This document shows positions 45,265 to 56,836 of a stretch of DNA of 64,000 nucleotides, piece by piece. The stretch is from Owenia fusiformis. Lineage: Eukaryota > Annelida > Polychaeta > Sabellida > Oweniidae. Position numbers and translations under genes: made by a program. Numbering within the stretch: the first letter of the stretch is position 1; every line of letters starts with the position of its first letter. The DNA lies in contig CAIIXF020000008.1 of NCBI GenBank assembly GCA_903813345.2, forward strand, positions 7,142,366 to 7,206,365, in the 5' to 3' direction. A model generated the notes under the pieces. The model had not been told where the DNA came from and made no database searches. It saw nothing but the letters and a program-made list of their open reading frames with translations.

Positions 45265-48200
45265 CTAAGAGGACACAAGGACGTAGATCATACTGAAAAT
45301 AGAAAATACATATGACATCAATAACGCTACTTTAGGCCAACCATTCAACCCAATATTTCAACAATGTGAAAAATTCTATGTCTACTCAGCCTAAATCTGG
45401 GATCCACACCCAGTATTATTCCAGTACAAGCTTTAATAATCAGATTGGTTCAGCTTCTATGATAGATTTTTGTACAATACATGTACATGTACTTCTGTAA
45501 GCTCAAATATTGATATATAATGGAGATTTTGGCCCTCTCTGTATATTATATAATTTTTCCCAGCCCATATCATTTTCTGACATTTTAGGCATTTTGTTTT
45601 TGCTGACATTTCAATAAATTGTTTACAAGCCTCACCTGTACAGGTAGTAGAAAAATGATAAGAGATAGAATGCTAGCTTCACCCATCCTTCTTTCTGTGC
45701 TCTAGATAGTTCATCTGCATTCATAATCGTTGTGGGATCATACAAACCTGGCCCAGACATGACAGGCCTGTGGATATATCTACAAATATAACAACCAAGA
45801 ATTGCATAAGGCATATGATGTGTTAGGTTTTAAAAATACAACCCAATATTTTCATTTTAAAAATGTTCTTTACCCGTTCTCTACATTTTTCCAAGCTTCA
45901 GTTTAGGTGAGTGACTATTGCAAGAAATAAAGTACAAGGGGCAATTATTGGGGTTAGATGCTCTTAATGGCAAATATGAGATGAGGTTCTATTTTGAAAA
46001 CTTGTAAAATAGTGTGACAGCCTTTCTAAGAAAACTAACCTGTTTATATGATAGGCTATCAGGGGCAGATTGAACAGTAGTGTGCCAAATTGAAATGCAA
46101 ACAGGAACAATATATTGAAGAAGATGTGCAGCCCTATCTCTGGTAAAACAAGCTGAAATACAAAAACAAATAATACCTCAATGTTGAAGTTATTTGCCGT
46201 TTTAGTAAGACTTTGATATAGGCCTATTTCATAGAAAATCAAAATGTTTGATATTTATAGGTCAGAATATGTAAAATGAGAATTTGTACAGAATTGAGAA
46301 TGAAAGATAATGGTTTGTCAGAGTCAGCAATAGCAGTTTGACATATTGTACATGACATTTGTCAGTTGGACATATTGTACATGACATTTGTCAGTTGGAC
46401 ATATTGTACATGACATTTGTCAGTTGGACATATTGTACATGACATTTGTCAGTTGGACATATTGTACATGACATTTGTCAGTTGGACATATTGTACATGA
46501 CATTTGTCAGTTGGACATATTGTACATGACATTTGTCAGTTGGACATATTGTACATGACATTTGTCAGTTGGACATATTGTACATGACATTTGTCAGTTG
46601 GACATATTGTACATATATTAATAGGATTTTATTAGTACTGATGCCCTTTTAGGGCCAAACGTACATCCGATATACAATTTTCAATAACAGTAAATTAAGT
46701 AAACAGTAAGTACATGACATTTGTCAGTTTGACATATAGTTAGAGCTGGCATCGAATAGGATTTTAATGTCGACATGTCGGAGCTCTCGATCGACAACGA
46801 TATCGACATTGTATGTTTTATATTCAACGTACAGGTAAACCATGTTCAAGTATCAGACTTTGACGAAAAAGCAATAAATAGACATAAAACTACGATTTCT
46901 GTTGTTATTCCCGGGCAGCCATTGAAAATAAATCTCGAGGGGCCCCGAAACCTAATTCGAGAGCAGGAAGTCGATCAAAACAAAAAAGAAAATTTGAAAA
47001 TGTAGGCGGTAAAACTTCACTAAAATACACCATACAGCAGGTAGTAACAAAGATTTTAATTCATAGGAAAATAGCTTATTATGTTGTGAGTTCCGACTGT
47101 CGATCAAGAGGCGACTGACAATCGACCATTCCGACATTTGATGCCAGCTCTACATATAGTATATGATATTTTTCAGTTGGACATATTGTACATGACATTT
47201 GTCAGTCTTTATGACTTAATACTTACAGGATTCAAACTATTGCATTGGTCTATGGGATTCTTGTAGTCTGTTTTCAATTCATCGAAAGCAATAATCTGGA
47301 AAATAAAATACATATAGTCATACGTAAGTCACTTTATTTTGTATTTAAATGGTATTGAGTTTTACTAAGCAGATGTTGAAGATGGAGAATGATCTTAGAA
47401 ATATCTATCAAATCTGAGAATTTAAAAGAAAACATGAAAGAATTATTTATTGAAACATCTCAGTAATTCTATATCAAACCAACTCAGAAACAGTAATATG
47501 CTTAACCTTAATTAATCCTTTGTGAGCTGTGCTAGAGTTCCTCAAGATTTACTTCACAATATGTTTATCATAAAATGGTAAAAACTACAAATAAATTTGA
47601 AAAATGACAAATGAAATCACACCACAAAAAAGACACAGAAGGTACTATCAACATGTCACTACCTGGTTGTACACATTCTTTTCAACAAGATTTATCAAAA
47701 AACTTTCAAAATGCCCACCAGAAAAGAAGATGGCCACTCAAAAGTTAATCCACTCTAGAACTTGATACGGGGGGTTCAAAAAAATGCAACCCAAAGAAAT
47801 CGCTATATCTTGGAAAATACTTATTATGTTCATATTTTCAGGAAAGAAAGGAGAGACTGTGTATGTATAGCCCCTGTTGTTAGTTAGTTGTAAAACATGA
47901 TGTCTTGGACACTTGCTCAAAAGACAGTTGTACTAACAAAATACGAAAAACGCGAATGGAAAATCACTATATCTTGGAAAATACTAATTCAATTATGTTC
48001 ATTTTTCAGGAAAAGAAAGAAGAGAATGTGTATGTATTGCTCCTGTTGTCAGTAAGTTGTAAAACATGATGCCTTGGACACCTGCTTAAATGACAGTTGT
48101 ACTTGGAAAATATGAAAACGCAGTCAGAAGTGACTGCCACAGCAATAAAACCTAACAACTTTCTAACCATGGTGTTTTGGCACTTCAGATTTGGCACAAA

Positions 48201-50010
48201 TTATCCTCATTCAATGTGTGGTGAATTTGTGGAGTTTCATTAAAATCACCTTAGGGACTTTACAGTCATGGTCAAAATGCCTTCTTAAGTCTCCCTGAAC
48301 CAGGGCGTTTGACTGCGGTTTGAAAGCATTTCAACCATGACCGTAAAGTCCCTGAAGTGATTTTGATTTCACTCTACAGATTTACCATACAGTGAATGAA
48401 GATGATTTGTGCCAAATTTGAAGAGCCAAAACACTGTGGTTAGGAAGTTATTTAATTTTTTTGCGGTTGCAGTCACCCCTGACTGCGTTTTTCATATTTT
48501 CCAAGTACAGCTGTCTTTTGAGCAGGTGTCCAAGGCATCATGTTTTACAACTAACCATTTACAGGAGCTTTGCATACACAGCCTCTTCTTTATTACCTGA
48601 AAATATGAACATAATTGAACCAGTATTTTTCAAGATATAGCGATTTCTTTGGGTTGCATTTTTTTAACACCCTGTATCTTCTTTCACAGGGCTCTCGCTA
48701 GGCTTTTAGACTGTGGCGTAGCACCAGTCTATTTACCTCCCACCACAACCTATTGGCAAATTATGACTGTTTTCACAGTCTAAGTATTTCCTGGTGTCAG
48801 TATTACTGTATCATGTGTGTGAATTTGAAGAAAAACCAATAAGTGGTTTTCCTGGAATCACAATGAAAATATTTATTGATACCAAGGTGACAACTATATT
48901 CCATCAGTGGTGTGATAAAAATGTACAGCCAACGAATTCAAGAGGCACCATTCAAATATGACTCTTTTTACCATTTAATGGTAAATACTCACACTTTGCA
49001 AAAGGAACCATATTTAAACTATCTATAATTCTGTCATTTTTAAATGACATTACTTGTGAGAAGACTGAACAAATGATCACTGAGATTTTGCTCTAAAGAA
49101 TTTTTATTTAAAGTCCTCCTAACCATGGACTTTTATTTTCGCCCGTAGTCTTGTAACAACCATTGATAGCAAGTTGCTAGCCACTACAGCTCACCTGTGA
49201 TGGCTCGGGGGAAGAGCATCTGACTTTGGACCAACAGTCCTGAGCTTAATTCCCAAATGGGAATTTGGGACAATCCCTTTCATATCAGTATCTGGCTTGT
49301 TACCCATGGGCTTTCAAGAGATCTCCCCAGAGGCACCCTTGGGTCCTTACAATTGCACTACCCAAATCCATGCAGCAGAATGGACACAAAGTCTATATTT
49401 GAAACCCGGAGGGTTTCCTGTCAGACTTATAAAAGGGAGGAAATTTTCTGAAATATTGGTATATTACATGTAACTACAAAATCCACTTTTTGGGTGATTT
49501 GTCCCAGACCTCGCCAACTGATTTTACCAATTTATTATCATATTTTGTAGAAAACTGATTTTTGACTTAAAAAGGGCTCTCCGAAAAAATGTCCATGTTT
49601 TTTCCTCTCAGATTGGCCAGGTTCTAGTATGTATCTAGGCCAGGTTCCCTGGTTTATGCCCTTAGCCAAAATTGCCCGTGCTGCATACCTAGCCCCCCCC
49701 CCGGGATTTGAAATTGATGTCTCAATATCATATTGGGTTAAGGTAAATGTTAACATGTACATGGATCAATGGGAAATTAGTGAATCAATGAACTGAAAAA
49801 TGAAATGAAAATCCCACTTTTCCCAGAAAATTTTTAACAAAAATCGGATTTCACACAAAGAAGATGAGGTCTGCGTGGTATTTTATGCCGGTTAATTATT
49901 ATCTAGAATATAAAATAAGCTGTACTTACGTGATAAATGGCGAAAAATATCAGAAATGCCGTCAGAATCAAGGCTAAAATGTAACAAAACGCAGCAAAAG
50001 TGAATGCCAT
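45265..50010 (-). CDS. CNIH1: Cornichon family ER cargo receptor
   Basis: Exons on the minus strand: 50010-49930, 47295-47227, 46152-46040, 45779-45636 and 45292-45265; 144 residues, the same as human CNIH1. It begins [20 protein letters not shown], a first membrane segment, followed by [20 protein letters not shown], the conserved cytosolic/cargo loop, then [12 protein letters not shown], two further hydrophobic segments, [19 protein letters not shown] and a C-terminal [14 protein letters not shown]. Cornichons load transmembrane cargo (TGF-alpha-type ligands, receptors) into COPII vesicles. The sequence is closest to the CNIH1/2/3 group rather than CNIH4, judging by the intact IDQCN loop and C-terminus. 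It is head to head with the DNAJC4 homologue. Confidence 0.95.
46332..46614. repeat. 29-bp minisatellite, about ten near-identical copies
   Basis: The unit ACATTTGTCAGTTGGACAT plus ATTGTACATG is repeated head to tail with almost no variation. Stray copies continue at about 46711-46740 and 47153-47205. In the cornichon intron between exons 2 and 3. High uniformity suggests recent expansion. Confidence 0.95.
46741..47152. mobile_element. 412-bp hAT-like non-autonomous element
   Basis: Terminal inverted repeats TAGAGCTGGCATC and GATGCCAGCTCTA, with a perfect 8-bp target duplication CATATAGT (46733-46740, 47153-47160). Eight-base duplications and YARNG-type ends are the hAT signature. The interior is rich in TCGACA/TGTCGA motifs near both ends and has a 76-residue open frame without a known domain. 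It interrupts the degraded edge of the 29-bp minisatellite. Confidence 0.82.
47768..48674. mobile_element. 907-bp mariner-type palindrome
   Basis: The ends (left GGGGTTCAAAAAAATGCAAC, right GTTGCATTTTTTTAACACCC) are inverted copies, with TA on both sides (47766, 48675). The arms match across most of the length around a centre near 48300 (ACTTTACAGTCATGG / CCATGACCGTAAAGT). The left arm has an extra direct duplication of about 160 bp (47803-47955 and 47966-48115). No transposase. In the first intron of cornichon. Confidence 0.8.
49192..49430 (+). repeat. Possible tRNA-derived SINE
   Basis: GATGGCTCGGGGGAAGAGC resembles a Pol III A box region and GAGCTTAATTCCC, 30 bp later, a worn B box; the layout GCATCTGACTTTGG between them looks like a tRNA anticodon arm. 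A unique-looking 170-bp tail follows. In the cornichon first intron. No poly(A) or target duplication was identified. Confidence 0.35.
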
Positions 50011-50790
50011 TTTTGCCGGCCGAAGTTGAGTGTTCACATAAAACGCGATTTGAAATCAATAAAACAAAACCCATCAAAAAGGCTTGAAATCGGTAAACTA
50101 TGTATGATTCATATTAATATAAGTTATCTAATACCATTGATATAATTTCAACGTAATTTGAGAATATAAAAAAGCAAATGTTCTCAAACAGTAATATATT
50201 TTAAGTCATGCTTGTGTACAATTTCAGAATTGATCTAGAATAAAACCAGATGAGAAACGAAATCAATAATATTATTGTAAAATTATGCAATCATTCAATC
50301 ATTGTGGCATTTGCAGATGAAATTAATAGAATTCAGTTGATTTGATTTTTATGTCAACTCTTTTTCACTTTATCCAGGATTTTTCACTTTAAAATATTTT
50401 GCGACAACTTGTATAACATTGAAGGCCTAGCCCACTTTTCGACATCAAAATTTGAAAAAAAATATTTTGTAAAATTTCCAGCTTATTTCTGCTTTTCCTG
50501 GGTCTCCAAGACATCATATATATTTCTTTGCAATGCTTCTATAAAGGGTGAGTAGTAAGCTTTAATTTGTATGTAAAATTGTGAAATATAACATGTAGGA
50601 TTTTCCTAAATCATTGCTGAAATAGACTGTTTATTTTTTGACTTGGTAGGCTGTAGAATGTGTACTGTAGTGTACATTGTAGTTCAGTAAGCTAGCCTAG
50701 GCTAGGCCTAGTTGTTTTTGATTTGGAATAATTTATAGGCTATGGTAAGATCTACTGAACACACCTGTCTGAAGCCAGAGTAGAGTAAGG

Positions 50791-51617
50791 CTACTACTTT
50801 TTTCAAGGCCTGACTGCGTCGCTAACATGCTAAATATAAGAGTTAGCTGACGTTTGGGAGTCTGACTTACCTTCTAAAGGTTAGAACCCGAATCTTAATG
50901 AAACCATATCACCTTTGTTGCGACGATGATGATGCATAAACATAGCATTTGATAGAAATTAGCGTAAATGCTTTTCAGACTTTTTCATTTTTCATCAATG
51001 TTGACTTCCGGGAAGGCGTTGTAGTTATCACGAAATAACGCATTGACCCTTGAACTTTACTTTGTTGACGTGTCAACCAAGCATGTCTGGTGTGAAAATT
51101 AAAAGAATATTAAGCAATGTTCTACATCGCTAAGTGAAGTAGTCAATATTTAAAATTACCAATTTCAAGTGAAGTACGCAACAAACGAAACTGCGTGATC
51201 TACACTCCCACTATTGGTCTGAATGAAATGCTACGTAGAAATATGAGCCGTCTGCTGTATTAGTCGATTAATAGAGTAAGACCTGTTGGTGATGCTTTAT
51301 AATTTAGACCAAAACATTGAAGAACAAACGAACCTGTAAATCGTGAAAACAACGAACAAATATTCGGTTTTCACATATGTTCGGTAATTTTTTGTATTGA
51401 AACTTCCGGAACTTACAAGGAAATCAGTCATTTTCTCGATCCATGATTTACCTCTTGGATGTTGTGGCAAATGCTCCATGGTTGACGGAACAAAGGTGAT
51501 ATGGTTTCATTAAGATTCGGGTTCTAACCTTTAGAAGGTAAGTCAGACTCCCAAACGTCAGCTAACTCTTATATTTAGCATGTTAGCGACGCAGTCAGGC
51601 CTTGAAAAAAGTAGTAG
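50791..51617. promoter_or_regulatory. Divergent promoter flanked by identical 129-bp inverted arms (CNIH1 / DNAJC4)
   Basis: Positions 50791-50919 and 51489-51617 are inverted copies with no mismatch over 129 bp, around a 569-bp spacer. Each arm contains CTTTAGAAG/GTAAGTCAG, a strong splice donor, pointing outward: plus strand after 51537 toward DNAJC4 (acceptor TTAATTCAG before 51899), minus strand toward cornichon. The spacer holds two ACTTCCGG ETS-type sites (about 51004 and 51403). A 7-bp direct repeat GAGTAAG flanks the arms (50783-50789, 51618-51624), so a transposable origin is possible. Confidence 0.7.
51416..51479 (-). CDS. Possible small minus-strand coding exon in the divergent spacer
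   Basis: ATG in the context CAACCATGG opens MEHLPQHPRGKSWIEKMTDF, followed by a donor-like CTT/GTAAGTTCC. No family is recognised and no downstream partner exon was found; it could be an alternative leader of cornichon or chance. Confidence 0.2.
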
Positions 51618-51997
51618 GAGTAAGAGATCTATCTCCCATAATTACTTGGATTCAGGTCAAAGCACTCATGTGAAACACAACTTGTCAATACAATAGAAAA
51701 TATACACGGGGGTAAAGCAAACCCGATGATGCAATGATCTTGCTCGGCGGTATCATGACTGTGTAACGGGTCTTAATGTATAAGTGAGCTCGGCGGTATG
51801 TCAACCAATATGGTTCAAGTAATGACCCCTTTAGCTGAAATGCATAGAAGCATGATGAGTAATTGCACTTCAACCTTTAAACATGTTTTTTAATTCAGAT
51901 TCAAACCAAAGGCAATGTAGTTAAGCAGCCAGAAACAAATCGATGCACAATTGCACATTTATGGGAACAACTGATTGTAAAGGGAAAAGAATCAACA

Positions 51998-54900
51998 ATG
52001 CTTCGAGAAGCTGGCCTCCTTAAGCCCTGCTACAGGTGTTGCTATATTCAGTTCAAACAAAGGTAAATCTTTTTATCACAATGTTACATTAATTTGTTGG
52101 ATTTTGAATGTAAATGTTTTAAGACATTGTGCTTACGTATGTGAATACCGTAACTGCAAGTGCAATCCATCCACCTGATTATATATAAACAACTGTACCC
52201 CTTGTATGGCTCAAATCTAAAATATAGATACATTGTAGCTAGTACATTGACTGTACAATTAGTCATTTACAAGTATAAATAGAGGATATTCTATGATTTT
52301 TGAGGGATCCCTAAGTGGATATTGCCCATCTCCAACAGTGGATAAAAATGATCCCGAGAAAATCATAGGATATCCTATTTATCCTATAGAAGTCTTGACA
52401 ATAATTACCCAAATCCTTTGGCCAAATGTCCATCACATTTAGTTTTTCACTTTGATTTCGAAATGTCAAAAATTCTTCAAGAAATTTTACATCAAGTCTG
52501 GTTTTATATTAAAGAGGCTCTATACCATAGGATAGCACAGTCAAGACCCCTCTGGACTTTTTTGCATATTGAGTTTCACCCCATATATACCCATCTACTT
52601 ACCCAAATCCCCCTCTTTCAGTGTTAATTTTGCGATTGTGCTGGCCTATCTAATTATTTTCGAAGAAATTACATTTAATTCAATCTGAAGTTTGAATATA
52701 CCGGGAAAGTCCTCCTGTTATCTGATTGGACATTGAATTTGTTTATCATAAACCTGATTGGCTGCCTGGTTCAAGGCGCTTGCGGGCGCTTGTGTGACTC
52801 AATGGGAATTCCCCTCGCTAGCCTAGGAATCGATTGTGTTTAATTCTGGAGTTTGGTTGTTCTGTTGATTATTTCCGATATTTTGCCAATAATATACCCA
52901 AAAGTTATTCTCAAGATATATCCATGGTATGTGAGATATTATGTTAGCAATAACAATAGGACATCATTGATTGTCTGGGGGAGAAACCTATGGCATAATG
53001 CATCTTTAAGTGATTGCATGAAAACATGTAAATCATTTTAACAAGCACATAATGCTTTGAACTATATTCGGGCAGTTCAATAAGGCAAGGCTGTTATTTG
53101 CCAAACTATTTACGGCTCTAAATTCAAAACGAATGAAAAAAATAGTATCCTTTAAATACGATTGGATATCACATTACATCACTCGGATACTATTTTAGTG
53201 GCACATATCAAAATGATTGTGTGTTGTTATCCCCATATATATTTAGTATCCATGGGCTAAAATCCTTTAATTTTTACAAATAAAATGTTCCCTGATATTA
53301 ATTGATAGGGATGCTTTACTGTATTCCACTTGTTGACCTAATGTAGCATTAAACATCTAAAAAATACATCTGATTTTCAGTACACGGAATTATGGCGCTT
53401 CAAAAACACACTATGAGATATTAGAAGTAAAGAGAGATGCACATCCAAAGGAAATAAGAAAGGCATTTGTTAATTTATCAAAAAAGGTAAGTAATTTTAG
53501 TGCATTTTATGTTTAACTAGGCATTTTATGTTTATCATATCACTCAAGAGTCAAATGCTTACAACTACATTAAAATTAACAAGTATATTTTCATTTGTAA
53601 ATACTAATGATAGAGTTCTAATGTAACAACTAAAATTTGGAAAAACTTCAAAATGGAGACCACTTTAAATATGGCTGTCAAAACTCCAATGGCCTTAATT
53701 TTTTAAATTTCTTTTTTATTAAATTAAACACCTTATTTCAAGATAATGTTAACAGGATTCCTATTGAATCACTTTGTATAAGTATTTTGATTTAAAAAAA
53801 AGATTTTAAACAGTTAAATATATATTGATTCAGAGTACCTGGACAAGTTGTCAAGTGTCAAGGAGATTCAAAAGCTAGAACATGTCTGTAACTCATATAC
53901 ATGCACAAGTATATGTATACATATATCCAACAGTTATCATCTTGTTTCAATCTTGGCTTCTGGTTTCTGAAAAGTGGGGTGATGGGTATCTATTAGACAT
54001 TGTTTCTTTGGATATTGTATCATATTTTGGAATGCCTGAGATCTGTTTTCATTATGACTGATTATACCTTCAGTTTTTTGTAACATACTGTTTTTTTAAT
54101 ACTTTTTCATTTTCCTTTCCATTTGTGCTAACTTTTTATTTCATGTTTTCCAGGTTCACCCTGATCTCAATCCCAATGACCCTCACACTCACAAGAAGTT
54201 TGTAAGATTAATGGATGCCTACACTGTACTCAGTAAGCCATCTACTAGGAGAGATTATGACCTAAGTCTTGTCAGTCGTATTAATAGAGAGCATACCGCT
54301 CGCACCATGTACAGTCAGCACACTCCTGGGGCCTCACCCTACGCAGGGACAGGCTCTCCTGATCCAAGGTGAGATCTTGTATTTTTACGAACATGGTTTA
54401 ACACATAGTTACTGATATGGCATAGGCAAATAATCCTCAGGATTGCTTTAAATCTTATTTACATTATAGACAAAGGTGCAAACCTTATTATAAAGATTAA
54501 GTCCGAGAATTAATTCTTTATCTTTATCAATCATAAATATGGTATCTCAATATCTTTATAGTGAAGAAGCAAAAAAATACTGGGACGAAACATTATTCCA
54601 TATGAGAGATAAGAGTCAAGATGCTCGCTATGCAGGCCAACCATATTATGGTGTCAAAGGAATGAAGAAAATGTCCAACCATTTAGTAGTATGGGGATGT
54701 GTAGGTGTAATCATACTAGGCTGCTTTATACATCTAGGAGCTGTGGCGTAAGTATTGGAACACAACTTCCAGTTTTGTGTAAAACTGCATTTAGGAAAAG
54801 AAAAGCATGGGATTTGTATTCCCCATAACTTCATCATGGAGCAATGTTAGGAATAGGCTATGTTATATGTGAGAAATTGTAAAACATTCACAGTCTGAGA

Positions 54901-56836
54901 ATATTCTTCTGAAGAAAGCATATCATTCTTCTCAGATATTTGTAGATAAATGTCTCATTTCCCCAAAATCTTCATCATGGAGCAATGTTAGGAATAGGCT
55001 ATGTAATGTGAGAAATTGTAAAACATTCAAAGTCTGAGAATATTCAGCATATCATTCTTCTCAGATATTATTGTTGATAAATGTCTCATCTCATCCTATA
55101 TGCTACAATGTACTTGTAACTCAAGCATTTTCTGTCTTAGGTATACAGTAGTTGATTTAGCCAACTGTCTTGATGATTCAAACCAATTCCTGCAGTAAGA
55201 ACAAATTGATTGAAACTTGTAAAAAATGTTTTCCAGATGGTCCAAGACTATACAGCAAAAGGTGTTAGATGAGAGAGATAGGAAACATTTAGCAACATAT
55301 AACTTAGTTAGATCATCAGCCATGTAAGTAAATGTGTATTGTACACATATTGCAAAATACATGTAACCTTCAAAAAATAGATGTATCCCTATATACAGAT
55401 GTGTAGCGAAAAATTGACAAGAGGACGTAATTTTGGGTTTGGATTTAATTCAAAAATCATCAGAAAAATGAATTAATTGCAGTCAAAACTTAAAAACGTC
55501 ATTATCACTCAATCAAGGTGTTGTATAATACAGGGCCATATTCTCACAATTAGTGAAAAAACAAGAAGATTTCAATGTACAGGGTGTCAAATAAGTCCCG
55601 TCCCCCCCCTCTACAGCCAAAACCAAGATATTTGGTACCAAGTGTGATATATCATTGGAAAGGTCTTCCAAAGTTACATTGATTGGCATATATCTGACAC
55701 ATGTCAATCAATCATAGAAATTTTTACATTGTATCAAATGAGGTGACCATATGCCTAGAAACATGGCAATTTGGCGTATTTGGCAGGATTTTAAGAATCG
55801 TGTATAAGAAAGGTCACGGGACCAAAATATGACTAAAAGTAAACATGTTTATGGCGATGAATTTAACCTTTTTCTGGATAGGGTTAGATGTGTAGAAAAT
55901 GGAGGTGCAAGGAAAGTGGTGAAAACCTTTTTGTAACAAGTGGAATGTGAAAAAGATTAACTTTTTGATGTATTTCTGAGGTCATATCCTTGTCATTTTG
56001 ATGCAAAAAGCTACTTAAAGGAGGGCGCGTTAATTTTAAAAGACATCATAAAAATATAGGTAAATTTCATCCAAAATACTTGAGAGTTGGTGAGTTAACA
56101 CAACTTTGGATGATCTTTCAAATGGTATATCACACTAGGTACCTTCTGTTAAGGTTTTAGCTGTAGCAGGGGGGACGGGACTTGACACCCTGTATACAGC
56201 AGGGTGACCACAAATATACGACCCTCTAATTTAGGAATGGTCAAATTTTTTATCTACTTTATGTAAGATGAGGACTTTATAAGAAGATTCCACCATAATT
56301 GCATTCACTTGCATATGAAACATTTATTATAATGAAAAGGATTCAATGTTGTGTTTTCTCTCAATCTCAATCATGTTTCTAAAAATGATAAATTTTCACT
56401 GACCAAAAAATCTGAACATGGAAATTTATGTAGCCTCACCTGCATTATAGAATTTAAAGGAGTGAGAAGAGTTGAAGAAATTGTCATGATTTAAGTTAGC
56501 CTTTTGCTTTCATCATTTCATGTCTTGGCTTCTTTCTAAAAAGGTAATGAAAAAACACTGACTTTCATTTTCAATTTACATGTATTTGATTCGGAGTAAC
56601 TTCTCTATTTAAACAGAAATAAGGTTAGGATTGTAAGCAAAACATTGACATGCTTTCAGCAAAGATCCAACAATTTACATTCTTTAGTCTTTGTTACCCT
56701 TTTAAGGTATCATATTCGGTATCTATTCATATTTTACAAATTCAGTACTGTATTTGGTTTCAGGGAGCATGGTAATGCAGTGCAACTTCAGCGGTTTGCA
56801 GCAAGACATGGCGCCTCTCCCCCAAAGTCTTCATAG
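51998..56836 (+). CDS. DNAJC4: DNAJC4-like J-domain membrane protein
   Basis: Exons 51998-52062, 53381-53486, 54154-54368, 54562-54747, 55237-55323 and 56764-56836; 243 residues, close to the 241 of human DNAJC4. A short basic N-terminus precedes a J domain (about residues 32-95: HYEILEVKRDAHPKEIRKAF, HPD at 59-61, LMDAYTVLSKPSTRRDYD). J domains stimulate Hsp70 ATPase through HPD. A region with PYYGVKGMKK leads to one membrane segment (VVWGCVGVIILGCFIHLGAV), then a charged helical tail (RDRKHLATYNLV..EHGNAVQLQRFA). Order and length match DNAJC4. A 5' leader intron is likely (exon from 51899; donor in the inverted arm). Its partner Hsp70 and compartment are inferred only from the family. Confidence 0.9.
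52275..52382. repeat. 108-bp hairpin MITE in DNAJC4 intron
   Basis: ATAAATAGAGGATATTCTAT at the left and ATAGGATATCCTATTTAT at the right, continuing into GGGATC / GATCCC, form inverted arms of about 34 bp. No coding content. Confidence 0.55.
55580..56192. mobile_element. 613-bp mariner-type element
   Basis: Inverted ends CAGGGTGTCAAATAAGTCCC and GGGACTTGACACCCTG, flanked by TA on both sides. Subterminal blocks (GGTACCAAGTGTGATATATC / GATATACCATTTG-type) are also inverted. No transposase. In the last intron of DNAJC4. Confidence 0.78.

Noticed and set aside
46332-46614. CRISPR-like array of 29-bp repeats
   Set aside because: The units are head to tail with no spacers, and the context is a eukaryotic intron; it is a minisatellite.
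46775-47005. A 76-residue protein-coding gene
   Set aside because: The frame lies wholly inside the hAT-like element and has no known domain.
49192-49265. A functional tRNA gene
   Set aside because: The A and B box likenesses are poor and no cloverleaf with paired acceptor arms can be drawn; kept only as a possible SINE.
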